NCBI RefSeq assembly: GCF_000657795.2
Contig: NZ_JHEP02000014.1
Location: 1 to 64,000, forward strand
From: Bordetella pseudohinzii
GTDB lineage: Bacteria > Pseudomonadota > Gammaproteobacteria > Burkholderiales > Burkholderiaceae_B
Direction: 5' to 3'
DNA length: 64,000 nt
Position 1 is the stretch's first letter. Each line of letters opens with the position of its first letter. The notes beneath the pieces were generated by a model. It worked only from the letters and a program-made list of their open reading frames with translations, had not been told where the DNA came from and made no database searches. Shown here piece after piece: positions 48,257-55,505 of the stretch. The position numbers and the translations under genes were made by a program.

Positions 48257-48316
48257 ACGAGTTATTAACGAGTTACCACGGCATGCTTGTATCGTTTGTG
48301 CGGAATTTGCAATAAT
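48257..48316 (+). promoter_or_regulatory. Promoter of doxX with tandem direct repeat
   Basis: Two copies of ACGAGTTA start at 48257 and 48268, exactly 11 bp apart, just upstream of a -35-like TTGTAT (48287) and a -10-like AATAAT (48311) spaced by 18 nt. An 11-bp spaced direct repeat in front of a -35 box is the layout of OmpR/PhoB-type response-regulator sites. The reading is inferred. Confidence 0.45.
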
Positions 48317-48381
48317 GTCCGCGCCCGCCCCGCGGGGCGTCCTGTCTCACAATCCTGCCTCACTCAACCGGCGAGACCCAA

Positions 48382-48789
48382 ATGATCAAATCCGACGACA
48401 CCGGCAAACTGATATTGCGCCTTGCGCTGGGCATCATCATCCTGCTGCACGGCCTGTCCAAGCTGAGTTCCGGCGTGGGCGGCATCGCGGGCATGCTTTC
48501 TTCGCACGGCCTGCCCGGCTTCATCGCCTATGGCGTGTATGTGGGCGAAATCCTCGGCCCGCTGTTGCTCATTCTCGGCATCTATACGCGCCTGGGCGCT
48601 TTCTTCGTCTTCGCCAATATGATCGTCGCCCTGCTGCTGGCGCACGCCAGCCAATTCGGCAGCCTCAATCCGCAGACCGGCGGCTGGGCGCTGGAACTGC
48701 AAGGCATGTTCCTCTTCACCGCGCTGGCCCTGATGTTCACCGGCGCCGGGCGCTTCAGCCTTGGCGGCACGGGCGGCCGCTGGAACTGA
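48382..48789 (+). CDS. DoxX family membrane protein
   Basis: The 135-residue inner-membrane protein has four hydrophobic helices, starting with 'LILRLALGIIILLHGLSKL', the DoxX signature (R-x-x-L-G-x-x-x-L-x-H-G-x-x-K), then 'YGVYVGEILGPLLLILGIYTRLG'. DoxX-like proteins are linked to thiol and respiratory stress but have no single assigned reaction. The gene stands alone with a promoter and a strong terminator. Confidence 0.92.
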   Translation: MIKSDDTGKLILRLALGIIILLHGLSKLSSGVGGIAGMLSSHGLPGFIAYGVYVGEILGPLLLILGIYTRLGAFFVFANMIVALLLAHASQFGSLNPQTGGWALELQGMFLFTALALMFTGAGRFSLGGTGGRWN

Positions 48790-48808
48790 GCGTCAGGCCC
48801 CGCTTGCG

Positions 48809-48840
48809 CAAAAGCCCCCACGGGGGCTTTTGTGTTTTTT
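48809..48840 (+). terminator. Strong Rho-independent terminator of doxX
   Basis: CAAAAGCCCCC and GGGGGCTTTTG form a perfect 11-bp stem with a 2-nt loop (AC), followed by TGTTTTTT. It ends 7 nt before the convergent AhpD-like gene stop. Confidence 0.92.
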
Positions 48841-48847
48841 GCGGACC

Positions 48848-49279
48848 TTACTGGCGCATGCCGATGGCCAGGCGGTTCATGGCGCTCATCAGGGCGATGG
48901 CGAAGCTCAAATCGGCGATCTCCGCATCGCTGAAATGCGCCTTGAGCGGCTCGAAATCGGTATCGGGCGCGTGGGTCCGCGCCACATCGGCCAGGGACTC
49001 CGCCCAGGCCAGCGCCGCGCGCTCGCGCGCATCGAAATGCGAACTCACCTGCCAGCCGGCCAGGCTGTCGAGCTTGGCCTGCGGCACGCCCCCGGCGCGC
49101 AGCGCCGCCGCATGCATTTCCAGACAGAAGGCGCAGCCGTTGATCTGCGAAATACGCAGGTAGATGAGCTCGATGAAGGCCTTGCCCAGGCTGCTTTTGT
49201 CCAGGGCTTTCTTGGTGGCGAGCAGGCCTTGATAGGCCTCGGGAGACAGCGTGCCATAGGGCAGGCGCAGCGGGGTCAT
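48848..49279 (-). CDS. AhpD-like / carboxymuconolactone decarboxylase family protein
   Basis: The 143-residue helical protein has the alkylhydroperoxidase motif 'GCAFCLEMHAAALR' (E-x6-C-x2-C-x3-H type) in 'ISQINGCAFCLEMH', giving a redox-active Cys pair. ATG at 49279 follows GGAGAA and overlaps the azoR stop by 4 nt (ATGA), so the two are co-translated. It is likely a thiol-dependent peroxidase or reductase in an oxidative or electrophile stress operon. Confidence 0.9.
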   Translation of the reverse strand: MTPLRLPYGTLSPEAYQGLLATKKALDKSSLGKAFIELIYLRISQINGCAFCLEMHAAALRAGGVPQAKLDSLAGWQVSSHFDARERAALAWAESLADVARTHAPDTDFEPLKAHFSDAEIADLSFAIALMSAMNRLAIGMRQ

Positions 49280-49878
49280 GACAGTTCTCCGGTCAGGATG
49301 GCGGGATGAAGAAAGGCGGCCAGGGCCTGGCGCGCCTGCGCCAGGTCTTCGGCCCTGGGGCGCAAACCCTGCAAGTACACGAAGCGCACGTCCTGGATGC
49401 CCAGAATGGACAGGGCGTAGCGCAGATAGGCCGTCAGGAAATCGGGCTGCCGGGCCTCGCTGCCCAGGAAAGGCGCGCCCGAACGCACCAGCACCAGGGT
49501 CGGGCGGTCCCGCAACAGGCCCACCTTGCCTTCGGGCGTGACGGTGAAACTGCGGTCTTTGCGCAGCACATAGTCCAGCCACAGCTTGAGCGCGGCCGGC
49601 ACCGTGAAATTGTGCATGGGCGTGCTGATCAACAGCGCGTCGCTGTCCTCCAACTCGCCGATCAACTGCTCGGACAAGGCAAAAGCCGGATCGTCATGCG
49701 CGGCGCCCGAGGTGATGCCCTCGGCATAGTGCGCGGTCAGCGGCGCCAGCGGCCGGCCGGCCAGGCTGCGGGCCCGCACGCGCGGCGCGCCCGGGCCGGC
49801 CAGCATGTCGCGCACTTGGCGCACGCCCAGCGAAGCCTCGCGGTGCGGGCTGCAATCCAGGAAATAAAGCTGCTTCAT
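49276..49878 (-). CDS. azoR: FMN-dependent NADH:quinone/azo oxidoreductase
   Basis: The 200-residue flavodoxin-fold protein has the AzoR start 'LYFLDCSPHREASLG' (FMN phosphate loop), 'ISTPMHNFTVPAALKLWLDYVLRKDRSFT' (the PMYNF-type FMN-binding motif) and 'LVRSGAPF'. AzoR enzymes reduce azo dyes and quinones with NADH. It lies between the GNAT gene and the AhpD-like gene on the same strand, and is divergent from a MocR-type regulator. Confidence 0.9.
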   Translation of the reverse strand: MKQLYFLDCSPHREASLGVRQVRDMLAGPGAPRVRARSLAGRPLAPLTAHYAEGITSGAAHDDPAFALSEQLIGELEDSDALLISTPMHNFTVPAALKLWLDYVLRKDRSFTVTPEGKVGLLRDRPTLVLVRSGAPFLGSEARQPDFLTAYLRYALSILGIQDVRFVYLQGLRPRAEDLAQARQALAAFLHPAILTGELS

Positions 49879-49889
49879 GGGGATCTCGT

Positions 49890-50321
49890 CTACAGGGTCT
49901 GGCGGAAATGCATGGCCGCCGACAACAGCCCCTGGCGGAAGTAAAAACGCTGCGCCAGGGCATTGCCCAGGCCCGTGTCCAGCACCAGCTGGGCGCAGGC
50001 CTCGCGGCGCGCCTCTTCGCGCACCGCGTCGATCAGCATGGCGCCCACGCCCTGGCGCCGGGCCTCGTCGATGGTGACCAGGTCATCGATATAGATAAAG
50101 CGGCCGTAGATCAGGTTTTCCTGCAGGCGGTAGCCGGCCAGGCCCATGATCCTATCGCCGCGCCAGGCGGCCAGCAGGCGATAGCCCTGCCCGGCCTGGC
50201 GGCGCAGCTGCCCGACATAGGCCGGGACATCGCTCAAATGCGGCCGCAGTTCCCGCATGACGGCGAAACTGGCGAGGCAATCGGCCTCGGTTTCAATATG
50301 GCTTAGCCGGAGGGGGTTCAT
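49890..50321 (-). CDS. GNAT family N-acetyltransferase
   Basis: The 143-residue protein has the GNAT fold with the acetyl-CoA loop 'TIDEARRQGVGAMLIDAVREEA' (motif A, R/Q-x-x-G-x-G/A) and 'YIDDLVT' before it. AAGGAG precedes the ATG by 6 nt. It is the first gene of the azoR operon, reading away from the inverted repeat. The substrate is not known. Confidence 0.9.
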   Translation of the reverse strand: MNPLRLSHIETEADCLASFAVMRELRPHLSDVPAYVGQLRRQAGQGYRLLAAWRGDRIMGLAGYRLQENLIYGRFIYIDDLVTIDEARRQGVGAMLIDAVREEARREACAQLVLDTGLGNALAQRFYFRQGLLSAAMHFRQTL

Positions 50322-50359
50322 GATGCTCCTTGTGGTCCAGCCCTCACTTTAGGCGGATA

Positions 50360-50405
50360 ATGTCCTAGTCATAAGGTCCAAGAATTGATTATTTGACTAG
50401 GACAT
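50360..50405. promoter_or_regulatory. Perfect 12-bp inverted repeat between GNAT-azoR operon and mocR-type gene
   Basis: ATGTCCTAGTCA (50360-50371) and TGACTAGGACAT (50394-50405) are exact reverse complements separated by 22 bp; a further AGGTCC half-match lies between them. The arm centres are 34 bp apart, about three helical turns. The repeat is in the divergent promoter of a MocR regulator, which is the likely binder. Confidence 0.8.
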
Positions 50406-50410
50406 CAAGC

Positions 50411-51832
50411 ATGGACTTGCGGCAACTGCGGCCCAGCCGCGAGCACGACGCCCCCATTTATCTGCAACTGTACCGGCGCTTTCGCGAAGCCATCGCGGCC
50501 GGCAAGCTGCGGCCCGGCGACCGCGTGCCCTCGGTGCGCAGCCTGGCCAGCGAACTCAATCTGGCCCGCGGCACGGTGGAGCTGGCCTATCAATTGCTGG
50601 CCAGCGAGGGCTATTTCCTGGCGCGGGGGCCGGCCGGCACCGTGGTCTCTCCCCAGCTGGCCTCGCTGGAACCCGCGCGGGCGCCGGCCGCCCCGCCTGC
50701 TGGCGCCGCCCAGCGCCCGGCCGGCACCGCCAGGCATCCCTGGCCGTTTCAGCTTGGCCTGCCGGCGCTGGACGTCTTTCCGCGCAAGACCTGGGCGCGC
50801 CTGGCCGCCCAGGCCGCCCGCGACATGAGTGTTGCGGCCCTGAACTATCCGGATCCCGATGGCCACGAGGCCCTGCGCCGCGCCATCGCGGCCTATCTGG
50901 GCATCTCGCGCGGGATCGCCTGCGGCCATGAGCAGGTCTTCGTCACCCAGGGATACCGGGGCGCGCTGGAACTGGCCTGCCAGGCCGTCCTGCGGCGCGG
51001 CGACCTGGGCTGGCATGAAGACCCCGGCTATCGCTTTGCCCGCGCCTATCTGGAGCGCGCCGGCATGCGCCTGGCCGCGGTGCCGGTCGACGAGCAAGGC
51101 CTGTCCGTCGCCCAGGGCCGACGGATCGCCGAGGCCGCGCGTTTCGCGGTCGTCACCCCCACGCACCAGAGCCCCCTGGGCGTGGCGCTGTCGCTGCCGC
51201 GCCGCCTTGCCCTGCTGGAGTGGGCCGGCGAGCGCCAGGCCTGGATCATCGAAGACGATTACGACAGCGAATTCCGCTATCACGGCCGCCCCCTGCCCGC
51301 CCTCAAAAGCCTGGACCGCGATGGCCGTGTCCTATATACCGGCACATTCAGCAAAGTACTGTTTCCGGGGCTGCGCCTGGCCTATCTGGTCGTGCCCCTG
51401 GCGGAGGTCGAGCGCTTCCGCGCCGCGGCCCTGCATCTGCCCGGGCCGGCGCTGGCTCCCCAGGAGGCCACCACCCGCTTCATGGAACAAGGCCATTTCG
51501 CGCGCCACCTGCGCAGGATGCGCGCGCTGTACGCCACGCGGCGCGCCTACCTGGCGCAGGCCTTGGAGCAGTCCCTGGGGCGGCACCTGGAGGTGCAGAA
51601 CCAGGCTGGCGGCATCCATATCCTGGCCCGCCTCAAGCCAGCCGGTCTCGCGGACGCGGCCCTCGCCGCGCGCGCCCAGGCGCGGGGGCTGGCCGTCCAG
51701 CCGCTGAGCCAATGGTATATGGGGCCGCCCACCGCCAGCGGCCTGCTGCTAGGCTTTACCAATATCGCCTCGCCCGACATGGCCGCCGGCCTGAGCGCCC
51801 AACTGGCCCGCGCCCTCGGCCTGAGGTCGTAA
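50411..51832 (+). CDS. MocR/PdxR-type regulator (GntR HTH fused to aminotransferase domain)
   Basis: The 473-residue protein has an N-terminal GntR winged helix ('PIYLQLYRRFREAIAAGKLRPGDRVPSVRSLASELNLARGTV') and a fold-type I aminotransferase domain. The PLP lysine lies in 'YTGTFSKVLFPGLRLAYLV', and the Asp that binds the pyridine nitrogen in 'IIEDDYDSEFRY'. MocR regulators use PLP or amino-acid adducts as signals. The ATG at 50411 is chosen over an in-frame TTG at 50393 because the latter lies inside the inverted repeat and lacks a ribosome-binding site; AGGA stands 8 nt before 50411. It is divergent from GNAT-azoR-AhpD, its likely regulon. Confidence 0.9.
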   Translation: MDLRQLRPSREHDAPIYLQLYRRFREAIAAGKLRPGDRVPSVRSLASELNLARGTVELAYQLLASEGYFLARGPAGTVVSPQLASLEPARAPAAPPAGAAQRPAGTARHPWPFQLGLPALDVFPRKTWARLAAQAARDMSVAALNYPDPDGHEALRRAIAAYLGISRGIACGHEQVFVTQGYRGALELACQAVLRRGDLGWHEDPGYRFARAYLERAGMRLAAVPVDEQGLSVAQGRRIAEAARFAVVTPTHQSPLGVALSLPRRLALLEWAGERQAWIIEDDYDSEFRYHGRPLPALKSLDRDGRVLYTGTFSKVLFPGLRLAYLVVPLAEVERFRAAALHLPGPALAPQEATTRFMEQGHFARHLRRMRALYATRRAYLAQALEQSLGRHLEVQNQAGGIHILARLKPAGLADAALAARAQARGLAVQPLSQWYMGPPTASGLLLGFTNIASPDMAAGLSAQLARALGLRS

Positions 51833-51958
51833 TCAATGGTCACGATTGAATCGTTTCTGAGTGGTTTCAGGGGGAAACGCCCCGGCGGACTTATGGCCTA
51901 ATCCACAGCAGCCAAGAAAAGCGCCCCTCACCCGCGCATGGCTGCACTGGAGCTTTGC

Positions 51959-53437
51959 ATGATCCCGCGTCCCCGCCGCTATCCCTGTCTGTTGAGCCTG
52001 GCCCTGCTGGCCGCCAGCCTGCCCGCGCATGCCCAGGTCAGCTACGACCCGCCCGAGGCGGTCGAGGCCGCGCCCGCGGACGCCGATCCCGCCTCGGCCA
52101 ATATGGCGCCTGTCGCCGTCAGCAACCAGGCGCCGCCGCCCCTGCCCGTCTACCAGCAGCCGCCCGTTCCCGGCGACGGCTATATCTGGGTGCCCGGCTA
52201 TTGGGCCCGCAATGCCTACGGCTTTTACTGGGTGCCCGGCGCCTGGGTCATCGCCCCCTATGTCGGCGCGCTGTGGACCCCGGGCTACTGGGCCTTCGAT
52301 CTGGGCGTCTACCGTTGGCATGCCGGCTACTGGGGGCCGCACGTCGGCTTTTATGGCGGCATCAACTACGGCTTCGGCTATATCGGCATCGGCTATGTCG
52401 GCGGCTATTGGCGCGACCGCGCGTTCTACTACAACCGCGCGATCACCAATGTGAACGTCAGGCGCGTAACCAATGTCTACGTGCACAACGTCACCATCAA
52501 CAATATCGACCGCCGCCGCATCAGCTATCACGGCGGCCCCGGCGGCCTGGACCGCCGCCCCAGCCCGCAGGAAGACGCCGCGCGCAGGGACCGCCGCACG
52601 CCGCCCACCCGGGACCAGCTCGATCATGCGCGCTGGGCCGGCAACAACCGGGCTCAATGGGCCGGACGCGGCGACGGCCCGCGGCAGATGGTGGCCGACA
52701 CCCCCATCGGGGGGCCGCGCGCCAATATGCGCTGGAACAGCGACGACTATCGCAACCCGCGCGGCCCGGCCAATGGCGGGCCCGGCAGCAACTTCGGCGG
52801 CAAGCGGCCGGATGATGCCCGGGCGCAGGGCGACCGTCCTTCCGCCGGGCGGCCCGACGCCGGCAACCGACCGCAGCAGGGCAATCGTCCTGACAACTTC
52901 AACCGGCCCGAACAGGGCAACCGCCCGGACAACGCCAACCGGCCGCAGCAGGGCAATCGCCCCGACAACGCCAACCGGCCGCAACAGGGCAATCGTCCTG
53001 ACAACTTCAACCGGCCCGAACAGGGCAGCCGTCCCGACAACGCCAATCGGCCGCAGCAGGGCAATCGCCCCGACAACGCCAACCGGCCGCAACAGGGCAG
53101 CCGCCCCGACAACGCCAACCGGCCGCAGCAGGGCAACCGCCCCGACAACGCCAACCGGCCGCAGCAAGGCAACCGCCCCGACAACGCCAACCGGCCGCAG
53201 CAGGGCAACCGCCCGGACTACGCCAACCGGCCGCAGCAAGGCAACCGCCCGGACAACGCCAACCGGCCGCAACAGGTCAACCGCCCCGACAACGCCAGCC
53301 GGCCCGAGCGCATGAACCAACCGCCGGCACGGCCGCAAGCGCAAGAGGCACGCGCACCGCGCCCCGAAAGCCGTCCGGAAGGCCGCGGCCGCCCCGAAGG
53401 CGGCGGCCGCGGCGGTGACCGCGGCGAACGCAATTAG
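51959..53437 (+). CDS. Secreted YXWGXW-type protein with NRP-rich tandem repeat domain
   Basis: The 492-residue protein has a signal peptide (cleaved near 'LPAHAQ'), then an aromatic domain with repeated 'YxWVPGYW' units ('YIWVPGYWARNAYGFYWVPGAW', 'LWTPGYWAFDLGVYRWHAGYWG') as in YXWGXW-repeat proteins. A glycine/tyrosine-rich section follows. After a basic linker, twelve 12-residue repeats of GNRPDNANRPQQ type fill residues about 308-451, ending in an Arg/Gly/Glu-rich tail. The repeat part is very probably disordered and positively charged, so it may bind polyanions or the cell wall. Function is unknown. The ATG at 51959 starts the signal peptide; a frame from 51938 adds 7 residues. Confidence 0.85.
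   Translation: MIPRPRRYPCLLSLALLAASLPAHAQVSYDPPEAVEAAPADADPASANMAPVAVSNQAPPPLPVYQQPPVPGDGYIWVPGYWARNAYGFYWVPGAWVIAPYVGALWTPGYWAFDLGVYRWHAGYWGPHVGFYGGINYGFGYIGIGYVGGYWRDRAFYYNRAITNVNVRRVTNVYVHNVTINNIDRRRISYHGGPGGLDRRPSPQEDAARRDRRTPPTRDQLDHARWAGNNRAQWAGRGDGPRQMVADTPIGGPRANMRWNSDDYRNPRGPANGGPGSNFGGKRPDDARAQGDRPSAGRPDAGNRPQQGNRPDNFNRPEQGNRPDNANRPQQGNRPDNANRPQQGNRPDNFNRPEQGSRPDNANRPQQGNRPDNANRPQQGSRPDNANRPQQGNRPDNANRPQQGNRPDNANRPQQGNRPDYANRPQQGNRPDNANRPQQVNRPDNASRPERMNQPPARPQAQEARAPRPESRPEGRGRPEGGGRGGDRGERN
52880..53311 (+). repeat. Twelve 36-bp tandem repeats encoding GNRPDNANRPQQ-type units
   Basis: Units start every 36 nt from 52880 to 53276. Variants include NF/EQ (units 1 and 4), GS (units 5 and 7), DY (unit 10) and VN (unit 12). 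Synonymous differences are few, which points to recent expansion by slippage or recombination. The array is contiguous without spacers. Confidence 0.95.
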
Positions 53438-53470
53438 CGCAATAGAGCGCCCGGCACAGGGGCGCCCGGC

Positions 53471-53863
53471 TCAGGGGCGGCCGATCGCGGCCAGGTCATC
53501 CTGGTATTGCTTGCGGGCGCCCGCCTCGCAGGCCTTGCGTTCAGCCGGCGGCTGCGCGCGGCAGGCTTTGCGCGCCTCGGCATAAGCCGCGTCCGCTTCC
53601 TTGCGCGCGGTGCGCTTTTTCTCGGCTGGCGTGCGGTCTTCGCGCTGCCATTGGGGCGGATCCCCAGGCAGGGTCACCGGCGCCGGCGCGGGCTGGCCGC
53701 CAGGGGCGGCCGAGCCGCCATAAGACGGCGTCCGCGGCATCTGATAGCCCGCCGGCGGCGCCTGGCGTTGGTCGGGAGTGACCGGATAACCGGTCTGCGC
53801 CACCAGGGTCTGTGCATGGGCCGACCCGAGGGCCAAGCTGGCCAACAATATGAAGCGACGCAT
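53471..53863 (-). CDS. Secreted Pro/Gln-rich small protein, unknown function
   Basis: The 130-residue product has a signal peptide ('MRRFILLASLALGSAHAQ'), a Pro/Gly-rich middle and an Ala/Lys/Arg/Glu-rich C-terminal helix with two Cys ('EARKACRAQPPAERKACEAGARKQYQDDLAAI'), like the PsiF/PA-rich periplasmic proteins. GAGGAG precedes the ATG. It converges with the repeat protein gene. No firm family can be given. Confidence 0.75.
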   Translation of the reverse strand: MRRFILLASLALGSAHAQTLVAQTGYPVTPDQRQAPPAGYQMPRTPSYGGSAAPGGQPAPAPVTLPGDPPQWQREDRTPAEKKRTARKEADAAYAEARKACRAQPPAERKACEAGARKQYQDDLAAIGRP

Positions 53864-54037
53864 GGCAGCCTCCTCGTCTTGACGTGGTCAACGCCTTGAG
53901 CGTCGATCCGGGCGCGCGGAGCGTCAAGCCCAGGAGGTAATCGAATGTGTATGCGCCCTGGCGGGCCGTCACATCTGTCTGTAAATTAGAGTCCGGCCTC
54001 TGCGCGCACCCCGCGGCAAGCGGTCATGGAGATCATG

Positions 54038-54592
54038 ATGAAACAACACGCCCTGATATTGGCCGCGGCCCTGGCGCTGGCCGCGCATGGCGGCGCGGCG
54101 CTGGCCGTGCTGGCACCGGGCGCCAAGGCCCCGGCCTTTACGGCGCAAGCCTCGCAAGGCGGGCAAGTCTTTGATTTCGACATGGCCCAGGCCCTCAAGA
54201 AAGGCCCCGTCGTGCTGTACTTTTACCCGGCCGCCTTCACGCAGGGCTGCACGATAGAAGCGCGCAATTTCGCCGAGGCCATCGACGAGTATCGCGCGCT
54301 GGGGGCTACGGTCATCGGGGTATCGGCCGACGATATCGAAACGCTCAAGAAGTTTTCGGTCAGCGAATGCCGCGGCAAGTTCGCCGTGGCGGCCGACGCC
54401 GACGGCAAGATCATGAAGGCCTACGATGCGGTATCGGACAAGCGTCCCGAGTCGGCCAAGCGCACCTCTTATGTGATCTCGCCCGCCGGCGAAGTGGTGT
54501 ACGAGTACACCGATATCAGCCCCGAGCACCATGTGCCCAACACCCTGAAGGCCTTGAGGGCCTGGCGCGCCAGCCATCCCTCGGGCGAATAG
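54038..54592 (+). CDS. Periplasmic peroxiredoxin (AhpC/TSA family, BCP-like)
   Basis: The 184-residue protein has a signal peptide ('MKQHALILAAALALAAHGGAALA') and a thioredoxin-fold peroxidase domain with 'YFYPAAFTQGCTIEARNF', where the Cys is peroxidatic, and a second Cys in 'SECRGKF' that may resolve it. It would remove peroxides in the periplasm. ATGs at 54026, 54035 and 54038 are possible; GGAG lies best for the last two. It stands alone. Confidence 0.9.
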   Translation: MKQHALILAAALALAAHGGAALAVLAPGAKAPAFTAQASQGGQVFDFDMAQALKKGPVVLYFYPAAFTQGCTIEARNFAEAIDEYRALGATVIGVSADDIETLKKFSVSECRGKFAVAADADGKIMKAYDAVSDKRPESAKRTSYVISPAGEVVYEYTDISPEHHVPNTLKALRAWRASHPSGE

Positions 54593-54605
54593 GCGCGCCG
54601 ACGCG

Positions 54606-55013
54606 CTAGCGCGCCTTGGGCGTGGCGGCCGGCTTGGCTTGGGACGGGCTGCCCTCCACCACGCGCAGCGCCTTCACCTCGACCTCCGAGGTGCCCATGA
54701 GTTCGCGGTCGAACTCGCCCGAGATCTCTATCTGGGTCTGGTCATTGATGGGGCTGCCCTGCGGAAAGAGATGGGCGTCGATCTCCACGCGAACCTGGCC
54801 CGTGCCATCGTCGAAGAGGTATTTCTCGTCATTGATCCGGCGCACCAGCCGGCCGCGCAGGACGACATGGGCGTCATCCGGCGCGGTGGACAGCATCTGC
54901 CGCACGGTCAGGTTGGGATCGAAGGCGGGCCCGACATACTGGGCCATGGATTGGCCGCCGGCCAGGGATAAGAGGAGGACGGCGGTCTTGATCAGCAGCA
55001 ATCGCAAGCGCAT
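54606..55013 (-). CDS. Periplasmic BOF (OB-fold, YgiW-like) protein
   Basis: The 135-residue protein has a signal peptide (cleaved near 'GQSMAQ') and a bacterial OB-fold with the family strand pattern 'AHVVLRGRLVRRINDEKYLFDDGTGQVRVEID' and 'EISGEFDRELMGTSEVEVKALR'. YgiW-type proteins are linked to stress resistance and may bind cationic ligands. GGAGA stands 6 nt before the ATG at 55013. A perfect hairpin with a T-run on this strand lies 15 nt upstream of its leader. Confidence 0.88.
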   Translation of the reverse strand: MRLRLLLIKTAVLLLSLAGGQSMAQYVGPAFDPNLTVRQMLSTAPDDAHVVLRGRLVRRINDEKYLFDDGTGQVRVEIDAHLFPQGSPINDQTQIEISGEFDRELMGTSEVEVKALRVVEGSPSQAKPAATPKAR

Positions 55014-55027
55014 GGCATTTCTCCGGG

Positions 55028-55054
55028 AAAAAGGCGTATCAGTGTAGATACGCC
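55028..55054 (-). terminator. Rho-independent terminator between arsC and the BOF gene
   Basis: On the minus strand GGCGTATC-TACACT-GATACGCC forms a perfect 8-bp stem followed by TTTTT, 46 nt after the arsC stop and directly before the ribosome-binding site of the BOF gene. It should end arsC transcription, or act as an attenuator for the BOF gene. Confidence 0.75.
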
Positions 55055-55099
55055 GCTTTTCAAGGCCGGAAAATGACATACAAAACGGGACCAGTCCTG

Positions 55100-55459
55100 T
55101 CAGATAATTTCCTTGACCACGTCGGCGGGCCGGCACAGCCGCGCGCCTTTTTCGGTCACCACGAAGGGGCGGTTGATCAGGATGGGATTCTCGACCATGG
55201 CGTCGAGCAGGTCCTCGTCGGAGAGCTGCGGGTCGTCGAGCTTGAGTTCTTGATAGAGCGCCTCCTTGCTGCGCACGGCCTGGCGCACGCTCAGGCCCGA
55301 TTGCTGGATCAGGCCGGCCAGGGTCTGGCGCGAAGGCGGGGTCTTCAGGTACTCGATGACCGTGAGCGCATAACCGGCATCCTGCAGCATCTGCAGCACG
55401 GTGCGCGACGTCCCGCAGCGCGGGTTGTGATAGATGGTGGCGGAATGCTTGGCGGACAT
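55100..55459 (-). CDS. arsC: Arsenate reductase (glutaredoxin-linked ArsC)
   Basis: The 119-residue protein has the catalytic Cys in 'IYHNPRCGTSRTVLQML' and the arginine-containing 'NPILINRPFVVTEKGARLCRP' loop of glutaredoxin-dependent ArsC, which reduces arsenate to arsenite. AGGAG precedes the ATG. No other ars gene (arsB, arsR) is nearby, so it may be a lone copy or an ArsC-related YffB/Spx-like protein; the RPFVVTEKGARL motif favours ArsC. Confidence 0.93.
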   Translation of the reverse strand: MSAKHSATIYHNPRCGTSRTVLQMLQDAGYALTVIEYLKTPPSRQTLAGLIQQSGLSVRQAVRSKEALYQELKLDDPQLSDEDLLDAMVENPILINRPFVVTEKGARLCRPADVVKEII

Positions 55460-55505
55460 CTGGGGCTCCTGCGGATGATATGCCCCTAGTCTACCCCGCC
55501 CGCCC

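Noticed and set aside
50393-50410. Upstream TTG start for the MocR gene
   Set aside because: It lies within the inverted repeat and lacks a ribosome-binding site; the ATG at 50411 matches the family start.
52880-53311. Possible CRISPR or satellite array
   Set aside because: The 36-bp units are contiguous, in frame and without unique spacers, so they are coding tandem repeats.
51833-53344. Antisense open frames opposite the NRP-repeat gene, with Cys/Gly/Arg or Val/Gly/Leu periodic repeats
   Set aside because: The periodicity is the mirror of the 36-bp sense repeats. The sense product has a signal peptide and a recognised domain; the antisense frames have neither.
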